DNA of 64,000 nt from Auricularia sp. M13 (GCA_037042915.1 CM073198.1:992001-1056000), one strand, 5' to 3'. Shown: positions 43,190-55,489, counted from the first letter of the stretch. Notes: generated by a model from the letters alone, not told the origin. Program-made: numbers and translations.

Positions 43190-44704
43190 CCAAGTGAACG
43201 AAGCGCAACCACGCCAGGACAATAGCTGAAACACGGCAAAACGCGTGGTCCGGGGTCCAAAGCATCTGGTGTCCAAGCAGCGTCCAAACCGGTCCAAGCG
43301 TTCGTGGTCCGTCGGCGGGCAATGCACAACATTCTGAGAGACAGCAAAGAGCATAAAGATGGTCAGAGCTAATGCCTAATGACATTTGAAATCCCCACAG
43401 ACCCAAGCGTCGACATAGGCGGTCAAGACGTCGAGGAGGGAATCCGGGATAGCACTAGAAGTGTCGTGAACACTATGAATAGAACGGATGACCGAGCAGG
43501 GGAAGACTATCGCCATGTAAGAAGACTCCGTGCATCCTATGAGTACGCGACGCCCTCAGAACGAGCCGTCTGTGACGCTGCAGCCCGGAGGTCTGCACGA
43601 ATAGCTGGGAATCGATGTCCGTATCCAAAGCAAAAGATGTCAAGGCGCAGCTTGGAGCAGGAAGTATAAACGGTGTATATGCTTTGGCATAGGGTTGAAG
43701 GGCTAGAGCAACCGCCCGAGCCACCGAGATGGCCATGGTACGAGGTGAAGGCTGATCAAACTCCGCCGGTCGCTCTTGACTTCCTGTCCAGCGCATCAGA
43801 GCAATGTCCGATTTACTTCTATCGACCCGTGTGCGAATATAGTCACGTACGACTTGATTCTGCGTAAACTAAAAAAGGCGGTATTTAATTGCAGACGCGT
43901 TATTGATTTTTCTCTCTGCGTTCAGATGTGTAATACAGCGGAGGACGAGGATGCATTGCATGGTGCGTGGCAGGGGCTAGGCTCTTATGTATATGCTGAT
44001 ACATTGGACTCAGATATCATACTCAACATGGTAATTATACGCCGTTATGGCCCCCTCCGCCCCTGGATCGTTGCGCGCTGGAGGCCGTATTTGACAGCGG
44101 CCAGCAACGCCTCGCCCTCGTACAGAGCGCCATCTCTCTTCCCGATACATTGCGAGTACGCTCTGTGTCAAAGACATCTTGTCAGTTGCTCAGCTGTATT
44201 GCCCGGCGCGACGCACATCTCCACGCCACAAGCTCGACCGCAGTCTGCGTGCGCCTCCAAGATCATCCTGTCCGCCTGCACCAAGTGCCTTATCACGATT
44301 GAAAATGGCTATCCTGTGGGCGATGATTCGTGGAAAGCCTCGGTTGGTCCGACTTGCGTTGGGCTCGACTTCACCGGCATCGCGTCTTGTACTGACCATT
44401 CAATCTGCCTGGGAACTGAGTGCATGTCATATGGTCAACAGTGAATATCAAGATTTTGTTGCTGTGATGCTTTCCGAATCAATGGCAACTATCCCTGCGG
44501 CCCAAGAGGACTTCAGCGGTCCTGCCGAGGGAAATCACTGTGGTAGAATCACATATCCAAACCCGACACGCTCATCTCACTGTGGTGATAATACGCGGGC
44601 AGACACCGCATCAGAAATTGCTAGCCACTCTGTGATAATATAAAAGACGCAATCTAACTAGCGACTAGCAAGAGAAACTTTTGTGACAATATATCAAGAC
44701 ACGG
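43190..44704. other. Spacer with unassigned open stretches
   Basis: The first 120 bases (to about 43310) match the 30.3 kb promoter, including the TTGGAC repeats. A dispersed 30-bp element lies at 43753-43780 (minus), followed 18 bases on by an ATG on that strand reading MAISVARAVALALQPYAKAY. On the plus strand a stretch from about 44046 reads LEAVFDSGQQRLALVQSAIS and LPDTLRVRSVSKTSCQLLSC, which looks coding by composition but ends without a recognisable partner. I cannot define a gene. Confidence 0.35.
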
Positions 44705-46163
44705 CTACATATCCGGAAAGTAATTCCAATGCATGGCACCCCGGGGGCCCACGGCGAAGAAAGTCATCATGACAACAGGACCGCGCTATAGTCAGGCCGA
44801 TATGTCAATATCAATGATGCAAAGCCCGAAAAAGACTCACCAGCTCGCGCGCGCGCTCGCGGTACTCCCAGAGAAGGGCGTCGTGCGCCATCATAAAGTC
44901 AAGCGTGGCCTTCCATTCAGTATACGACATCGAATTGACCGGCCCGCCAGGGACGATCTTGCGGAGGGCGGCACAAATGTTCTTGTGGGGCACCCTGCCG
45001 TCGGCGGCGTCGGTCCAGTCGCGCCGCTGGCACTCGTCGCTGCAGTAGCAGAGTTTTTTGCAGCCCGCACACTGTTTGAACACGGCGTCGGGCGCGACGG
45101 TGTGCGCGAAGCGGCCGCAGCCTGGGCCGGCGCAGCGGCGGCGGCACTTGAGGTCGAGGAGGAGGTTGAAGCGGCTCACAATGCCGGGTAGGTCCTCCGG
45201 AATGTCGCGGTACTCGAGCGCGCGGGCGGGAAGAACGTCCACGGGCTGCTTGAGGTATTGCTGGAGCAGGATGGCGGGATTGGCGAGGTTCTTGTACGTC
45301 GCATCCGTTTTGCCGGTGCTCATCCCGTCGAGGAATGCCATTCCGGCGAGGACCGCGGCGAAGACGTCTGCCTCGCGGCCGCGGAGAACTGAGAGCAAGT
45401 CGCTGCCACCAGAGTCTGGGCCCCATTTAAATGTGTTGAGCAGGCCTGCGGCTCCGATTATGCCTTGGAAGCGCGCCATCCAGGCCGGGCTGCGCTCCTC
45501 GAGATCATCGGCCTGCTCAGCAGCGTCGCGCCCGCGGAGGCGGTCGATGATGAGGTTGACGACGCTGGCGCGGAGCTCGGGCGATTGATTGACGGTGTCG
45601 AGGACAAACGGAAGAGCGACGCGAACAAGGAGAGTAAGGACGATGATGGGGTACAAGGACGTCACAATTTTGCCCCAGCGGACGAGAGATGTCAATGCGG
45701 CGAGAGGTCCGTCCGGGAAAAGCTGGTCGGACGACGAGGGCCAGAACCCACGGCTGGTCGCAAATGGCTGGCGATTACGCTCGGCGCGTTCGTCAGCTGA
45801 GTCGCCTTGACCTGCGAGCACCAGGTAAAGGCAGCGGCACGCGGTGTCGACGAAGCCGTGCACGACCTCCGCCACAGTATTCTCGTCAATGACGGTGTCG
45901 GCATGCACACGCCGGCAGCGGTCAAGATTGTCGTCGAGGGTCTGCCCCAGCGCGTCGATTTCGTCGTCCGAGAGAGCCTTGATGACGACCCCGACGCAGG
46001 CGTCCCAGAAGGGATGGCAATCAGCCCGCACCCTGTCCAGTTCGCGCGCGGTCGCGGCCTGGAGTAGGTCTGCGAAGTAGGCGAAGCATCCGGGGCAGCA
46101 CGACGAGGGCGTGGGCCCAGCAAGACGGGAGGCGAGTGCGTTCGCGCGCGAGACGAGGTCCAT
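44705..46163 (-). CDS. MYND zinc-finger family protein (44.7 kb copy)
   Basis: Preferred model: exons 46163-44841 and 44785-44705, 467 residues, with a 55-base last intron (donor GTGAGT, branch CTGAC, acceptor TATAG). Without splicing the frame stops at 44811 after 450 residues. The spliced end RGPVVMMTFFAVGP parallels FGTTVLVASPLAVVG in the 57.4 kb gene, whose spliced length is 468. Motifs: SSCCPGCFAYFADLLQ, FWPSSSDQLFPDGPLAALTS, and the MYND finger about 341-396 (CAGPGCGRFAH...CAGCKKLCYCSDECQRRDW...HKNIC). This branch lacks the N-terminal intron. It shares protein and about 600 bases of promoter with the partial gene at 63.5 kb. Function unknown. Confidence 0.87.
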
Positions 46164-46222
46164 GAGTGCCGGCGGGGAAAAGGCGAGCAGCAAGTCGCAA
46201 GTCCGAACCCAGCCAGCGGTAT

Positions 46223-46830
46223 AAATGGTAAAATCAGTCGCCCCACCCCATGTGCTCGGAAGCGAGCGAACCATGTGCGACGGCAGGCGTGCCTGTCCGG
46301 CAGGCGCGCCTGCTTGCGAGCTGGCGCGCCAACTCGCACCTCAGGCGCGACTGTTGGACCCCCAGGCGCACCTGCAGAGCTCGGATGGGTTCCTTAATCA
46401 GCGTGGCATCACGGGACCATGTGGTACACCGGCAATCGGTGCGCAGCAGGCGCGCCTAGGCAATGGATGGCGCGCCATCCTACTTTCTAGGTGCACCTTC
46501 AGAGGGCGTCGCACCCAAATGTGATGCGAAGGCCACAGCGCCAAAGCCAAATGGAATTTATCAGAAAAGCAGGGCATATTGCGCTCCAGGACCAAGCTGC
46601 TCAAGATCTCGATACTGGGATTTGGCGAGTCGTCACTCAGAGACAGACAGCAGGGCTTTTCTCGCGCTTGCACATATAGTGCAGACCGCCCACGATTGCT
46701 TTCACGCGGTTGGGTGGCACGTTTCAATGGCAAGCAGAGCCGTAGCCAGTTGCGCATCCGACCATTTTCGAGCGATAGTAGAAACGAAGGAAGCGTCGGT
46801 CGGCAATCACCGTCGACTGGAAGTGAAATA
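46223..46830 (-). repeat. Upstream block duplicated (inverted) at 62870-63478
   Basis: From the TATA-like CATTTATACC just before the start codon, similarity to the 63.5 kb gene's upstream region runs for about 600 bases. It includes CAGTATCGAGA, GAGCGCAATATGCCCTGCTT and the palindrome array. It marks the outer part of a duplicated gene unit. Confidence 0.8.
46285..46498. promoter_or_regulatory. Array of eight AGGYGCRCCT-type palindromes
   Basis: Sites start at 46285 (AGGCGTGCCT), 46302 (AGGCGCGCCT), 46322 (TGGCGCGCCA), 46343 (AGGCGCGACT), 46364 (AGGCGCACCT), 46448 (AGGCGCGCCT), 46468 (TGGCGCGCCA) and 46489 (AGGTGCACCT). Eight near-perfect 10-bp palindromes in 214 bases, 120-340 bases before the start codon, look like binding sites for a dimeric factor. 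Confidence 0.65.
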
Positions 46831-49440
46831 AGATTTTTTTTTTCAGTATTACGGCTGAAGTTGCGAGATATAGTAGCACTATGCCGTTGTATTAATACCA
46901 TCCCCAGGCACAATTGAAGAAAAACCACCTCAGTGCTGCTCAACTGCGAACTGCATGAGTGGCTCATCTTGTGCTCAGAATGACGCACCAGACGCTGCGC
47001 GAGTGGTGCTCTCGGTTTATAGCTTTTCCCGCATTCATATATATGGACCTTGGCCTACAGAATGGCCAATATGACATCTGCAACATTTTGGATACCGCCA
47101 TTGGACACAATCATCCTCTCGCTTAACTGCGAGCTTCTCACGCGTTACAACGTTGTAATATGTATTTTAAAGCCGCATATTTCTGTGTCCAACTTGACCG
47201 ATACCGTAGATACAGTACCGCTGAATACCTGTAGGTTAGTCGCCCTATACTTACCTGTAGGAACCCATCACCGCGGTCATGCGGCGAGCATACGACTACA
47301 CTATGCCATTGCGGTCTCCGGCCTCCGGGCGCACTGTCTGAGGCGCATCATCCCACAGTCCGTCGTCGAGGTCCTTCCTTGAGTTCCGCCCGGCAAACGC
47401 GTACCGCCGCACCGCGGAAAACGTCAATCCAAGCAGCGCGTGCGCCTGCGGCTTCGCAAACGCGACCCCGGGAAGCACTGAGCGTGACGAGCGGCGTGTC
47501 TTCCGACGAGCGCAGACTGTGGATATATGAGGTCAAGAAGAAAGTTGCGGAGTTTCGGATATACATCATGAGCCGGACTTTGCGCTGAATCGCCGAGCAC
47601 AGCTTTCTGCTTTTGACCAGGTCGCCCAAAGGTCGCCAGCATCGAAAACACATCGATTCTATCCGTGCGAACATGGGTCAGGCTCCATGGACACTTACGC
47701 TTGGGCGTACCGCTAGTTGCTACAAATCGTGCACTTTTTCCATAACGCTTGCCTCATTTTCCCGCTCTGCGTCACGGTCGGCCCCTGCCTGTTGCTTTGC
47801 TCTACTCTTTGGCGTTTCTGCACGGTTGAAAGCGAATCAAATTTCTCTGCCTGTCAGCAACCAACAACTTACTGCACCCTGTTCTCGTGTTGTGAATTAT
47901 ATCCCAGCCCAGTGCGCACATCCGGGCTGGCCGGCTCATCTTTGCTACGCTGCCAGAGCACCCGGCTCGACAATCAGTTTCTGATTCCAATTTTCAACAT
48001 TTCGCATGTTCATTTCCGTCCGGCCTTGGCTAAATCCCCCTGTCGCATCTGACACTTGCCTGTGGACCGCGTAGTTCATGCGTGACGAATTCACACTGCT
48101 GAGTGTGATCTTACAACTGACGGTCCTGCATCGCATATGAGCAGACATTTAGCTCCATGTTCTCGCATCTCCGCGCTTTCGTCTCCGTCCACGCCGTGAC
48201 CTAGTCGTTCCGACGCGGGTACAAGAGAGCACACAGTAGATCATGCGCTACTGTACCACGATAGTAACCGGGTGCTTGGTCTGGGAACTAGAAGCTGATT
48301 GGGCTTTCTGTGGCATCAAGCGCTAGCCAATGCGGTCGCAACTCCTTAGCATGCAGACCACATCGCTCAATTCGGACTCCTTTCACAACGAGCTCTGAGG
48401 CAAGAGCCACATATGGGTCTTTATTCCGCAACACCGCCTCTGACTTCAGGTGCTGCGTAGGGAAACGCTGGTCTACGGAGCACAATTCCAAATGCAGTGT
48501 CCTTCCGACCCGAACGAGCACTGAGTAGGTTTCTGGTACTTATCGTACCCCCGAGTCAGCTGGGACCACCTGTCAATATCGTCTTGGTCCGCGCTGTTGA
48601 TTCCCCTGAAGCAGTGATTTGTCTCGAGTCTTACGACGCAGGCACAGTTGCTCAATGTGGCTCAGAGAAGATGCGGTTCTCATACGCAAATCGCACGTGC
48701 TCTCACATTTGACTAGGCAATTCTGATATGCTCCGAGTTTGTTCAATGTTGTGGCTTTAACCATATACGTGCACATATGCATGCGGTGTCTGAGGGCCAG
48801 AGATTTGTGCGCTCCACGGCTGCTGTCCCTTCGTCGATGGGCTAGACCGTACATGCATTCAACGAAGGCCGTAGCTCCTTTCAAATCAGATACTGACGAA
48901 TCCCGTGAGCAGCGACGGAGGTGTGTGTTCGACCTTGAGGCAATCATGCGCCGTTAATGTGAGAAGGAGATGATCACGTCGGTGCGCTGCGTCTCTTTCT
49001 GCACGACAGTTCGATCTGTCAGCGCCTATAGCTTATGACGGACCGATGTGCCTGGTCCCTTGCTGGTCGACTGGAAGATCAGCTGCAGGGTAGATCTCGA
49101 GAAATACTAACTCTTAGTGCCCTGTTTCAAAGCGTACACATGTACTCAGGGGAAAGACAATCCTCAATCAACCTCCGTATTGATGGTGAGGTGACACATA
49201 GGGGGCTGTCGTGAGCGAATCCTACCGAATTGACGCTTCCAGCGGCCAAATTCCCGCAGCGGGAGCTTTCATTCCACAGCACTCCACAAGACCGTGTGGT
49301 CGCACACACGAACTGGGAGGCGGGCGCAGCAACGGAAGGCCATGACAGCTCTCCGCTCGCCAGAGGTATAGTACCCGCTGCTGATATTTTTGGAGACTCC
49401 GTGTCTCTGCGAGCGCAGCGTCAGAAGCTTCCTGGAACGT
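46831..49440. other. 2.6 kb without a supported gene
   Basis: The region is AT-richer than its surroundings and all frames are short. A minus-strand stretch at 48288-48521 (VGRTLHLELCSVDQRFPTQH and on) has protein-like composition but no recognised family. No repeats or RNA genes were found by eye. Confidence 0.4.
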
Positions 49441-50153
49441 TCATGCAATGGTGACTTGAAAGGGACCGCGAAAACCGCGCACCTGCTCGATCCATGCTAA
49501 ATCGCTGATAGACATTCCTTGAATTTCGTTACCGCGAAGCAGCAAGCTCGCTGTACACAAGCGCGGCATTCGGATCGCGGGCCGAATTATATAGTCGCTC
49601 TGACCCTGAGGATAGTTGCACGTAGTACGAGGCGCTACGGGGCCCCCTGGCGAAGTCTTCGGGGCATCAACGAATCGCAGTGAGCTTCCCCGCCGTCGTG
49701 AGAACCCGGACACCGGCATTCAACTTAGCCTGCAAGGAACCGAATTGAGCATGGCTTCCAGGGGCCATGTGAGGACGCGGATCGCACAAACATGGACAAG
49801 GCCCGCTGACGTGCCAAGACTCAAACAATGGATGTGGGATTGCGGGAACCCGTACCACGGCACACCGCTCAGCCGCTCCGGGTCCGCTCCGGCGTTTGCA
49901 CCCTGGCGGATGGGTGATCCATGGTACTGTTCCTGCGCTCGCTGGATCGGTCAGGATTCCCTGAATGGTATGGCTCTCCGCAGCGATGGTACCTCGCGGA
50001 GAAGAAGGGCAGTGGCGTTGGCATCCATCCAGTCGAGAAAATCGTTGGCCACTTGGCCCCAGATGGGTCAAAGCGGCGGAAAGGCGGCGGCGCACGTGTG
50101 AAAATCCGCCTTCAGCATCTGATTAACGACGCCGGAACTCGCAGTTTCCATTG
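49441..50153 (-). pseudogene. Possible decayed gene, unknown family
   Basis: Read on the minus strand from 50153: METASSGVVNQMLKADFHTC, a stop, then QVANDFLDWMDANATALLLR and EVPSLRRAIPF, then stops and frame changes. Near the end comes ASLLLRGNEIQGMSISDLAW, ending GPFQVTIA. The pieces have protein-like composition on one strand in order, as a dead F-box-type gene might, but I cannot prove the family. Confidence 0.25.
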
Positions 50154-50630
50154 AATGTTGCTCAAAGAAGCAGGGGTAAAATTCGAAATATTTGGAGTTG
50201 GCGTGCATGATGCCACACCTTTTCTTCACCCTAAGTCAGTTGGCCCTCGCTGGAAACCGTGGAATGCAACGACATCGCTTCTGAAACTCTTGGCAGTATA
50301 GTAAATTGCAGTGAACACATGTCAGGCTCGGCCTTTAGCTGCGCTATAATTTTCACGTTTGGTAGTGTTGTCTGGAGTATTGGGACTCCTTGTAATCCTG
50401 ATATGATCGGGGGAGAATGGTGCGTGAGTGCCTGCATTGCTGAGTTGACAACTGATTCCGGTTAGCCGCGTGCGTCTTTCCCTCTGACGGCCATGTCGGG
50501 ACATGGCCCCGCCAATTAACTTCAACACAGTGCCTCACATTGACCACAATGGTCAACGGGCTCCCACGAGACCTGCTGCGGACTAGGCCGTGGCAAATTT
50601 CGCTCGATCGCTTTTGAATACTCTGTCGAA
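50154..50630. other. Upstream region of the multicopper oxidase gene
   Basis: No gene seen. It probably contains the promoter of the oxidase. Confidence 0.4.
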
Positions 50631-50631
50631 T

Positions 50632-50638
50632 TATAAAG
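50632..50638 (+). promoter_or_regulatory. TATA box of the multicopper oxidase gene
   Basis: TATAAAG within AATTATAAAGGTC, 66 bases before the start codon. Confidence 0.6.
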
Positions 50639-50697
50639 GTCTGCTCAACTCGTTCCTCAGAGCTTCGTTCTTCACCCTCATCCTCGTGATAGGACAC

Positions 50698-52721
50698 ATG
50701 GCGTTTCCCCGCGTACTCTTGCTCGCTCTGCTCCCCTTCGCCGTCGTGGCGCAAGTGGCGACCAACTCTGACGACGACTGGGTCTCCCCCGTTTACACAG
50801 GTATGCATCTCTAATCGCGCGTCAGAGACACTCCTTGACATCTTTCAGAAATATTCCAGCATGCTCTGCCCATCCCCGCCGTTGCGAAGCCCATCGCCAC
50901 CTACACGAACGCGTCGACGGGCAACGTCATCGACTACTACGAGATGACCATCGAGAAGTTTGCTTTGCAGACCTATCCGGCGTCTCAAGGCTTCCAGGCT
51001 ACGAACTACGTCGGCTACAACGGCACGGCTCCAGGCCCAACGTTCCACATGACAAAGGGCCGCGAGGCTGTCGTGAGGTTCATCAACTTGAATGACCGTC
51101 CGTCCGTCATTCACCTTCACGGTTCATTCTCCCGCGCGCCGTTCGACGGCTGGGCGGAGGACACGCTCCCTCCCAACACCCACAAAGACTACTACTACCC
51201 GTAAGTCGGGAGTTCTCCCGGCTTCTGCAGCTCATTACTAACAAGCGATTAGGAACCGCCAGAATGCTCGCACGCTGTGGTATCACGACCACGCCATCGG
51301 CATCACGGCCGTCAATGCGTACTTCGGCCAGGCCGGCTTTTATATCCTCGACGATCCCGAGGAGGACGCTAGGCTCGGCCTTCCGCAGGGCGAGTACGAC
51401 ATCCCGCTCATGCTTGCCGGGAAGCAGTTCCTGCCGAGCGGCCAGCTCCTCTCGCCCGAGGAAGAGCGCGTCTCACTTTACGGCGACGTAATCACGGTCA
51501 ACGCGCAGCCGTGGCCGTTCCTCCTCGTTGAACCGCGCAAGTACCGTTTCCGCCTGCTCGACGCGTCCGTCAGCCGCACTTTCAAGCTGTACATGGTGGC
51601 CAGCAGCAACCCCGGCCAGCGCGTGACGTTCAGTGTCATCGGCAGTGACTCCGGGCTCGTCTCCAACACTGCCAACACCACTAGCCTCGTCATCGCGATG
51701 GCGGAGCGCTGGGACATTGTCGTCGACTTCGCCCAGTTCGCGGGGCAGAACGTCACAATCATGAACGAGCGCGACTTCCAGACGAACCCCGACTTCGCCG
51801 CCACCGATCGCGTGCTGCAGTTCCGCGTTGGCCAGACCGTGTCGTCGCTAGCCAACAACAACCTCCCCGCCGTTCTCCGCACGCTCGACCTCCCGGAGCC
51901 TCAGGCGACCGTCGATCACGAGTTCACGTTTGAGCGCCAGCACGGAATGTGGCTCATCAACGGTGTCGGGTTCGAAGACATCCCTAATCGCATTCTCGCC
52001 AAGCCTCAGCGCGGCGACACCGAGCAGTGGACACTGGAGAACAAGTCTGGCGGCTGGTCGCACCCCATTCACATTCATCTCGTCGACTTCCAGATCTTCG
52101 CGCGCAGCGGCGGCCGTGGGCTCGTTGAGAACTACGAGCGCGTTGCTCTGAAGGACGTTGTGTACTTGGTGAGCGTCTACATTATAGTACATATGCTTCG
52201 ACGCCTGTGCTAACTAGTTTGCAGGAGGAAAATGAGAAGGTCAACGTCATCGCTCGCTATGCTCCTTGGGACGGTGTTTACAGTGAGTTCAGCTCTTCCC
52301 ATTCGGAGACACAATGATTCACAACTTGCCAGTGTTCCACTGCCACAACCTCGTACGCTCCGCAGGCAATTACTCCTCGTTTAACGTCTTACATTCCCCA
52401 AGGTTCACGAGGACCACGACATGATGGCCGCGTTCAATGTCACCGGTACGTATTGCCCCACCCGATCCTAAATATGTCTTTCCCGTGGGAATCTCAACAG
52501 CATCCCCAACAGATCTTCTCACCGACTTCGGGTACACTGATACCGCGAGGCTCGGAGACCCGCTGGACGCGCGTTTCCGCGCGAAGCCAGGCGTTGGACC
52601 GTTCGATCTCAACACAGTCCTTACAGTTGACATTCCCTTCCTCGATGCCCTCAACGCCTACGCCAACGTCCAGGAAGTTGACGAGGCTCTGAAGGTGTAC
52701 TGGAGCACTCACACCTCGTAG
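50698..52721 (+). CDS. Secreted multicopper oxidase, bilirubin-oxidase type
   Basis: Seven exons: 50698-50800, 50849-51200, 51253-52168, 52225-52282, 52333-52352, 52403-52445 and 52513-52721, 566 residues. Introns are 48-67 bases, two with perfect TACTAAC/GCTAACT branch sites. Residues 1-18 form a signal peptide (MAFPRVLLLALLPFAVVA). Copper-binding motifs, in order: HLHGS at about 124, WYHDH at about 160, HPIHIH at about 421 and HCHNLVHEDHDM from about 479, which holds the type 1 Cys and axial Met. The last motif and the overall layout are those of bilirubin oxidase/CotA-like enzymes rather than classic laccases or Fet3. They oxidise phenolic or tetrapyrrole substrates and reduce O2 to water. 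One exon is only 20 bases and carries the Cys-His pair. All copper ligands are present. Substrate unknown. Confidence 0.9.
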
Positions 52722-52954
52722 TTGAGGACCGAAGAACTCTCTTAAATACCTCGTTTCTGTTGTGAAGTGGCTGGTGCTGTAAGCATCATTGGATGGATGT
52801 AAATATTCAGGAAAATCAAATACGGAATATCTCACGGGCTCCCACCATTCCTATTCTGCGAAAATGAGCTTTCTGTCGCTGAGTCAGCAGGACTCGGAAC
52901 AGCCGTGACGACGCGGTCACAGTCACAAGCACGGCTTGCTTCCTGACCATCGCC

Positions 52955-55228
52955 ATGGACGACCTCGCGACGCGCACCGTCGCGCAGCTCAAGGCGCTGT
53001 GCAAGGAACGCGGTGTCAAGGGCTACGCAAAGCTGTCGAAGGCTGCGCTGATCGAAAAACTGACTGCATTGCTTGCTGGCACGAAATCTGGCGCGGCAGG
53101 CTCTACCCCGTCTCCTGCATCAGCATCCACTGCTATGCACCCTACGATCGAAGCTGGCCTGTCTTCCAACCTGACTTCTCGTTCAATCGACCATGGTTAT
53201 GCGCCGCAACGTCTTCCTGCGAACGCAACCGACAAAGACGCCGTTTTGCAAGCTGCTTTGCCATTTAGCTCTGGCTCTATATCTTCCTGGGCGCCCGATT
53301 TGCACACATCGCTTTCTTTGCTCCCTTCCGAACCCACGTCCGATGAAAAACCTTCTAAAAGGCGAAACGAATTGACCAATGGACTCGCCAAACGTCGCAA
53401 GGTCGATATTTCGAGTCGAAACCCCGAAACCGCCAGCATCCCCAAATCCGTCTTTAAAGTCCCCGAACCGCCCCATCAACCTGCATTACCCGCTCAGAAT
53501 CGAGACTCGTCTAGTTCTGCTTCGATGCTGTCTGCAAAGTCTAACTCGTCGAATGTTCTGGGCCCGTTCAAACCTCTCCCGTTACCCCCTCCCGCTCGTC
53601 TGTCGGTCTCTTGCGATCACCGTGATCCGCTGGCCAAAGTGCCTCTGCCGTCGTCGACCTTTTCTGCTCGTGAACATCTTCATCTGAAGCCTGCAGCTCC
53701 CTTCAAACCGCTCCGGCCCCTTGTGCTTTCGTCTGGCCCCATTCGCGATCCTGCGCCGCTTGCAGCTCAGCTTCTTTCTGATAACAGCTGTTCTGCAAAT
53801 ACTGACAATCTGCAGCTCGATTTCAACGTCGAGAAATTCCCTCCGCTCCTTGAATTAGCACCTAGACCTATCAGCTTGCCGATGAAACTGCGTCAACGGC
53901 CACTGGCTCGAAAATGGGCGGTTCTCTTGACGCGCCTGTCTGACTCGGAACGCTCCCAGGTCTTCTACGTGTCGAAAGCTATGCGTTACGCAGGTTCGAC
54001 GCCTCTAGTCCCGCCGAATATGCATTGGCTCTCATGAACTCGAATCAACAGTGTACCTATCAGCTTCGCACATTCTTCGCGTCGACTTCCCCGGTGCCCG
54101 TCTGGCCTCATACCTTCGCTCAGTCCGCGACTCGGAGGTTATGGATCTCTGGCCGTACCTGCGCGCGCGCCAGGAAGAAGTGTCGAGGCGTCGCGCCGCG
54201 TACGATGCATCGTTTCTTCCGCAGTTCTACGAATCCCAGGATGCAGCGTCTCCCGCCGCGCCGGTGCTCTGGACAAGCCCGGACCACGAGGATCAGCTGA
54301 CGATCGTGTTGCGGTACGCGCGGCGCAGTCGACGCAAGCCTCCCGACTAATGCACTCGCAGATTCCTCGCCGCCAAGGCTTGGTTCTCCATTTCGCTCCC
54401 AGGGTCGCCGGAGCGTATCCGCAAGTGGCTCGGCGCGACCGTCACCGACGCGCAGGAAGTCTCGAAAGGCGCTGTGTGGACTATCACACAGACGCAGCTA
54501 ACTGGGGAATCCGAAACGCTGTACGTTCTGTACGAAACTTGCGAGGTCATCAGCAGTACGTCGTCGTCAGGGCCTCTAGCAGATGTTCCCGTCCGCCACG
54601 ACTGGGCGCAACACATCGCTGCGCTTCCTTCGGCCAGTGAACGCGACTCGTTACTGGATCTTGTGATGTGGCACAACGGCGAGGAGTACGAGCGGGGGAT
54701 CTCCAAACTGTGGCTGCGCCGTGTGCCCGCCGATGACACCCGGCGACGTGTGGCTGAACGCTACGTTCTAGCATGCGTTGCACCCAACAGGTGCGTCTTC
54801 GTCTTCGTAGCATGTTCCTTTGTTGACGATATGTTATAACTGCAGTGTCAGTGGAACATACAAAACTGCGCGCCAGATGGCCGACGAGTTCGCCAGCCTC
54901 GGCTCGTCGACTGACGCTCAGAAGACCGCCGCTCGACCAAGCCTCTATCTGCCCGAGTGTGTATCTCTCCTTCATTTTGCGATTGAGCATACCTAACAGT
55001 TTTCGTCTGAATTCTAGACATCACTACGTCGAGAGCGTGTCGTTCATCGCAGCCAGGCCCGTTGGCAAGCCACTTCACCCCGCCCTCGCGGCAGTGCAAA
55101 CACCCGGACGAGAATACATCATACTTCGCGATACGGGCATGCACGTTGGATGCGAGGAGGAGGGCGTGGCTGAAGTGTGGATGAAAATTTTGCGCTGCGA
55201 TCCGTGTGGCATTGCGCTTGGCCCTTAG
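52955..55228 (+). CDS. SAP-domain protein, otherwise uncharacterised
   Basis: Five exons: 52955-53993, 54052-54313, 54362-54790, 54846-54956 and 55018-55228, 683 residues. All introns (48-61 bases) close the frame with GT-AG ends. Residues about 8-42 (TVAQLKALCKERGVKGYAKL...AALIEKL) form a SAP motif, a helix-loop-helix that binds DNA in chromatin and repair proteins. Residues about 45-310 are Ser/Pro-rich and probably disordered, with a basic patch (KRRKVDIS). The C-terminal half looks folded (LSDSERSQVFYVSKAMRYA, AAKAWFSISLPGSPERIRKW, DTGMHVGCEEEGVAEVWMK) but matches no family I know. It is likely nuclear. Its last exon and 3' flank are duplicated at 57.2 kb. Confidence 0.8.
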
Positions 55229-55471
55229 AAAAAAGGCTTTAATATGGTTTGATGAAGCCCGTGAAAATCAACTTTGATTTGACCATCCTTCGCCTGTTGC
55301 ACCGCTCCCCTATGAAGAACCACGTGCAACGTTCTCGTAACTTACTGCTCGGAATGACAATGTCAACTGGTGCTAAGTACATTGCGGGAATTTCAGTAAG
55401 AGTTGATTTGAATTCACGGGGACAATGTTCAGACGCACGACGGCCGAGGGCGAGCTGACCTGGACGGTCAA
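55139..55471 (+). repeat. SAP gene tail plus 3' flank, repeat copy 1
   Basis: The segment from GCACGTTGGATGCGAGGAGG through the stop codon and about 240 bases beyond recurs in direct orientation at 57195-57511. Both contain CTTCGCCTGTTGCACCGCTC. The outer part (55440-55471) also resembles the last exon of the 57.4 kb MYND gene, so a remnant of such a gene is left here. Confidence 0.8.
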
Positions 55472-55489
55472 AGCATTACACGGCAGTGG

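Noticed and set aside
50698-52721. Laccase or Fet3-type ferroxidase call for the multicopper oxidase
   Set aside because: The HCHNLVHEDHDM site, the WYHDH context and the lack of a C-terminal membrane segment fit bilirubin-oxidase-type enzymes better.
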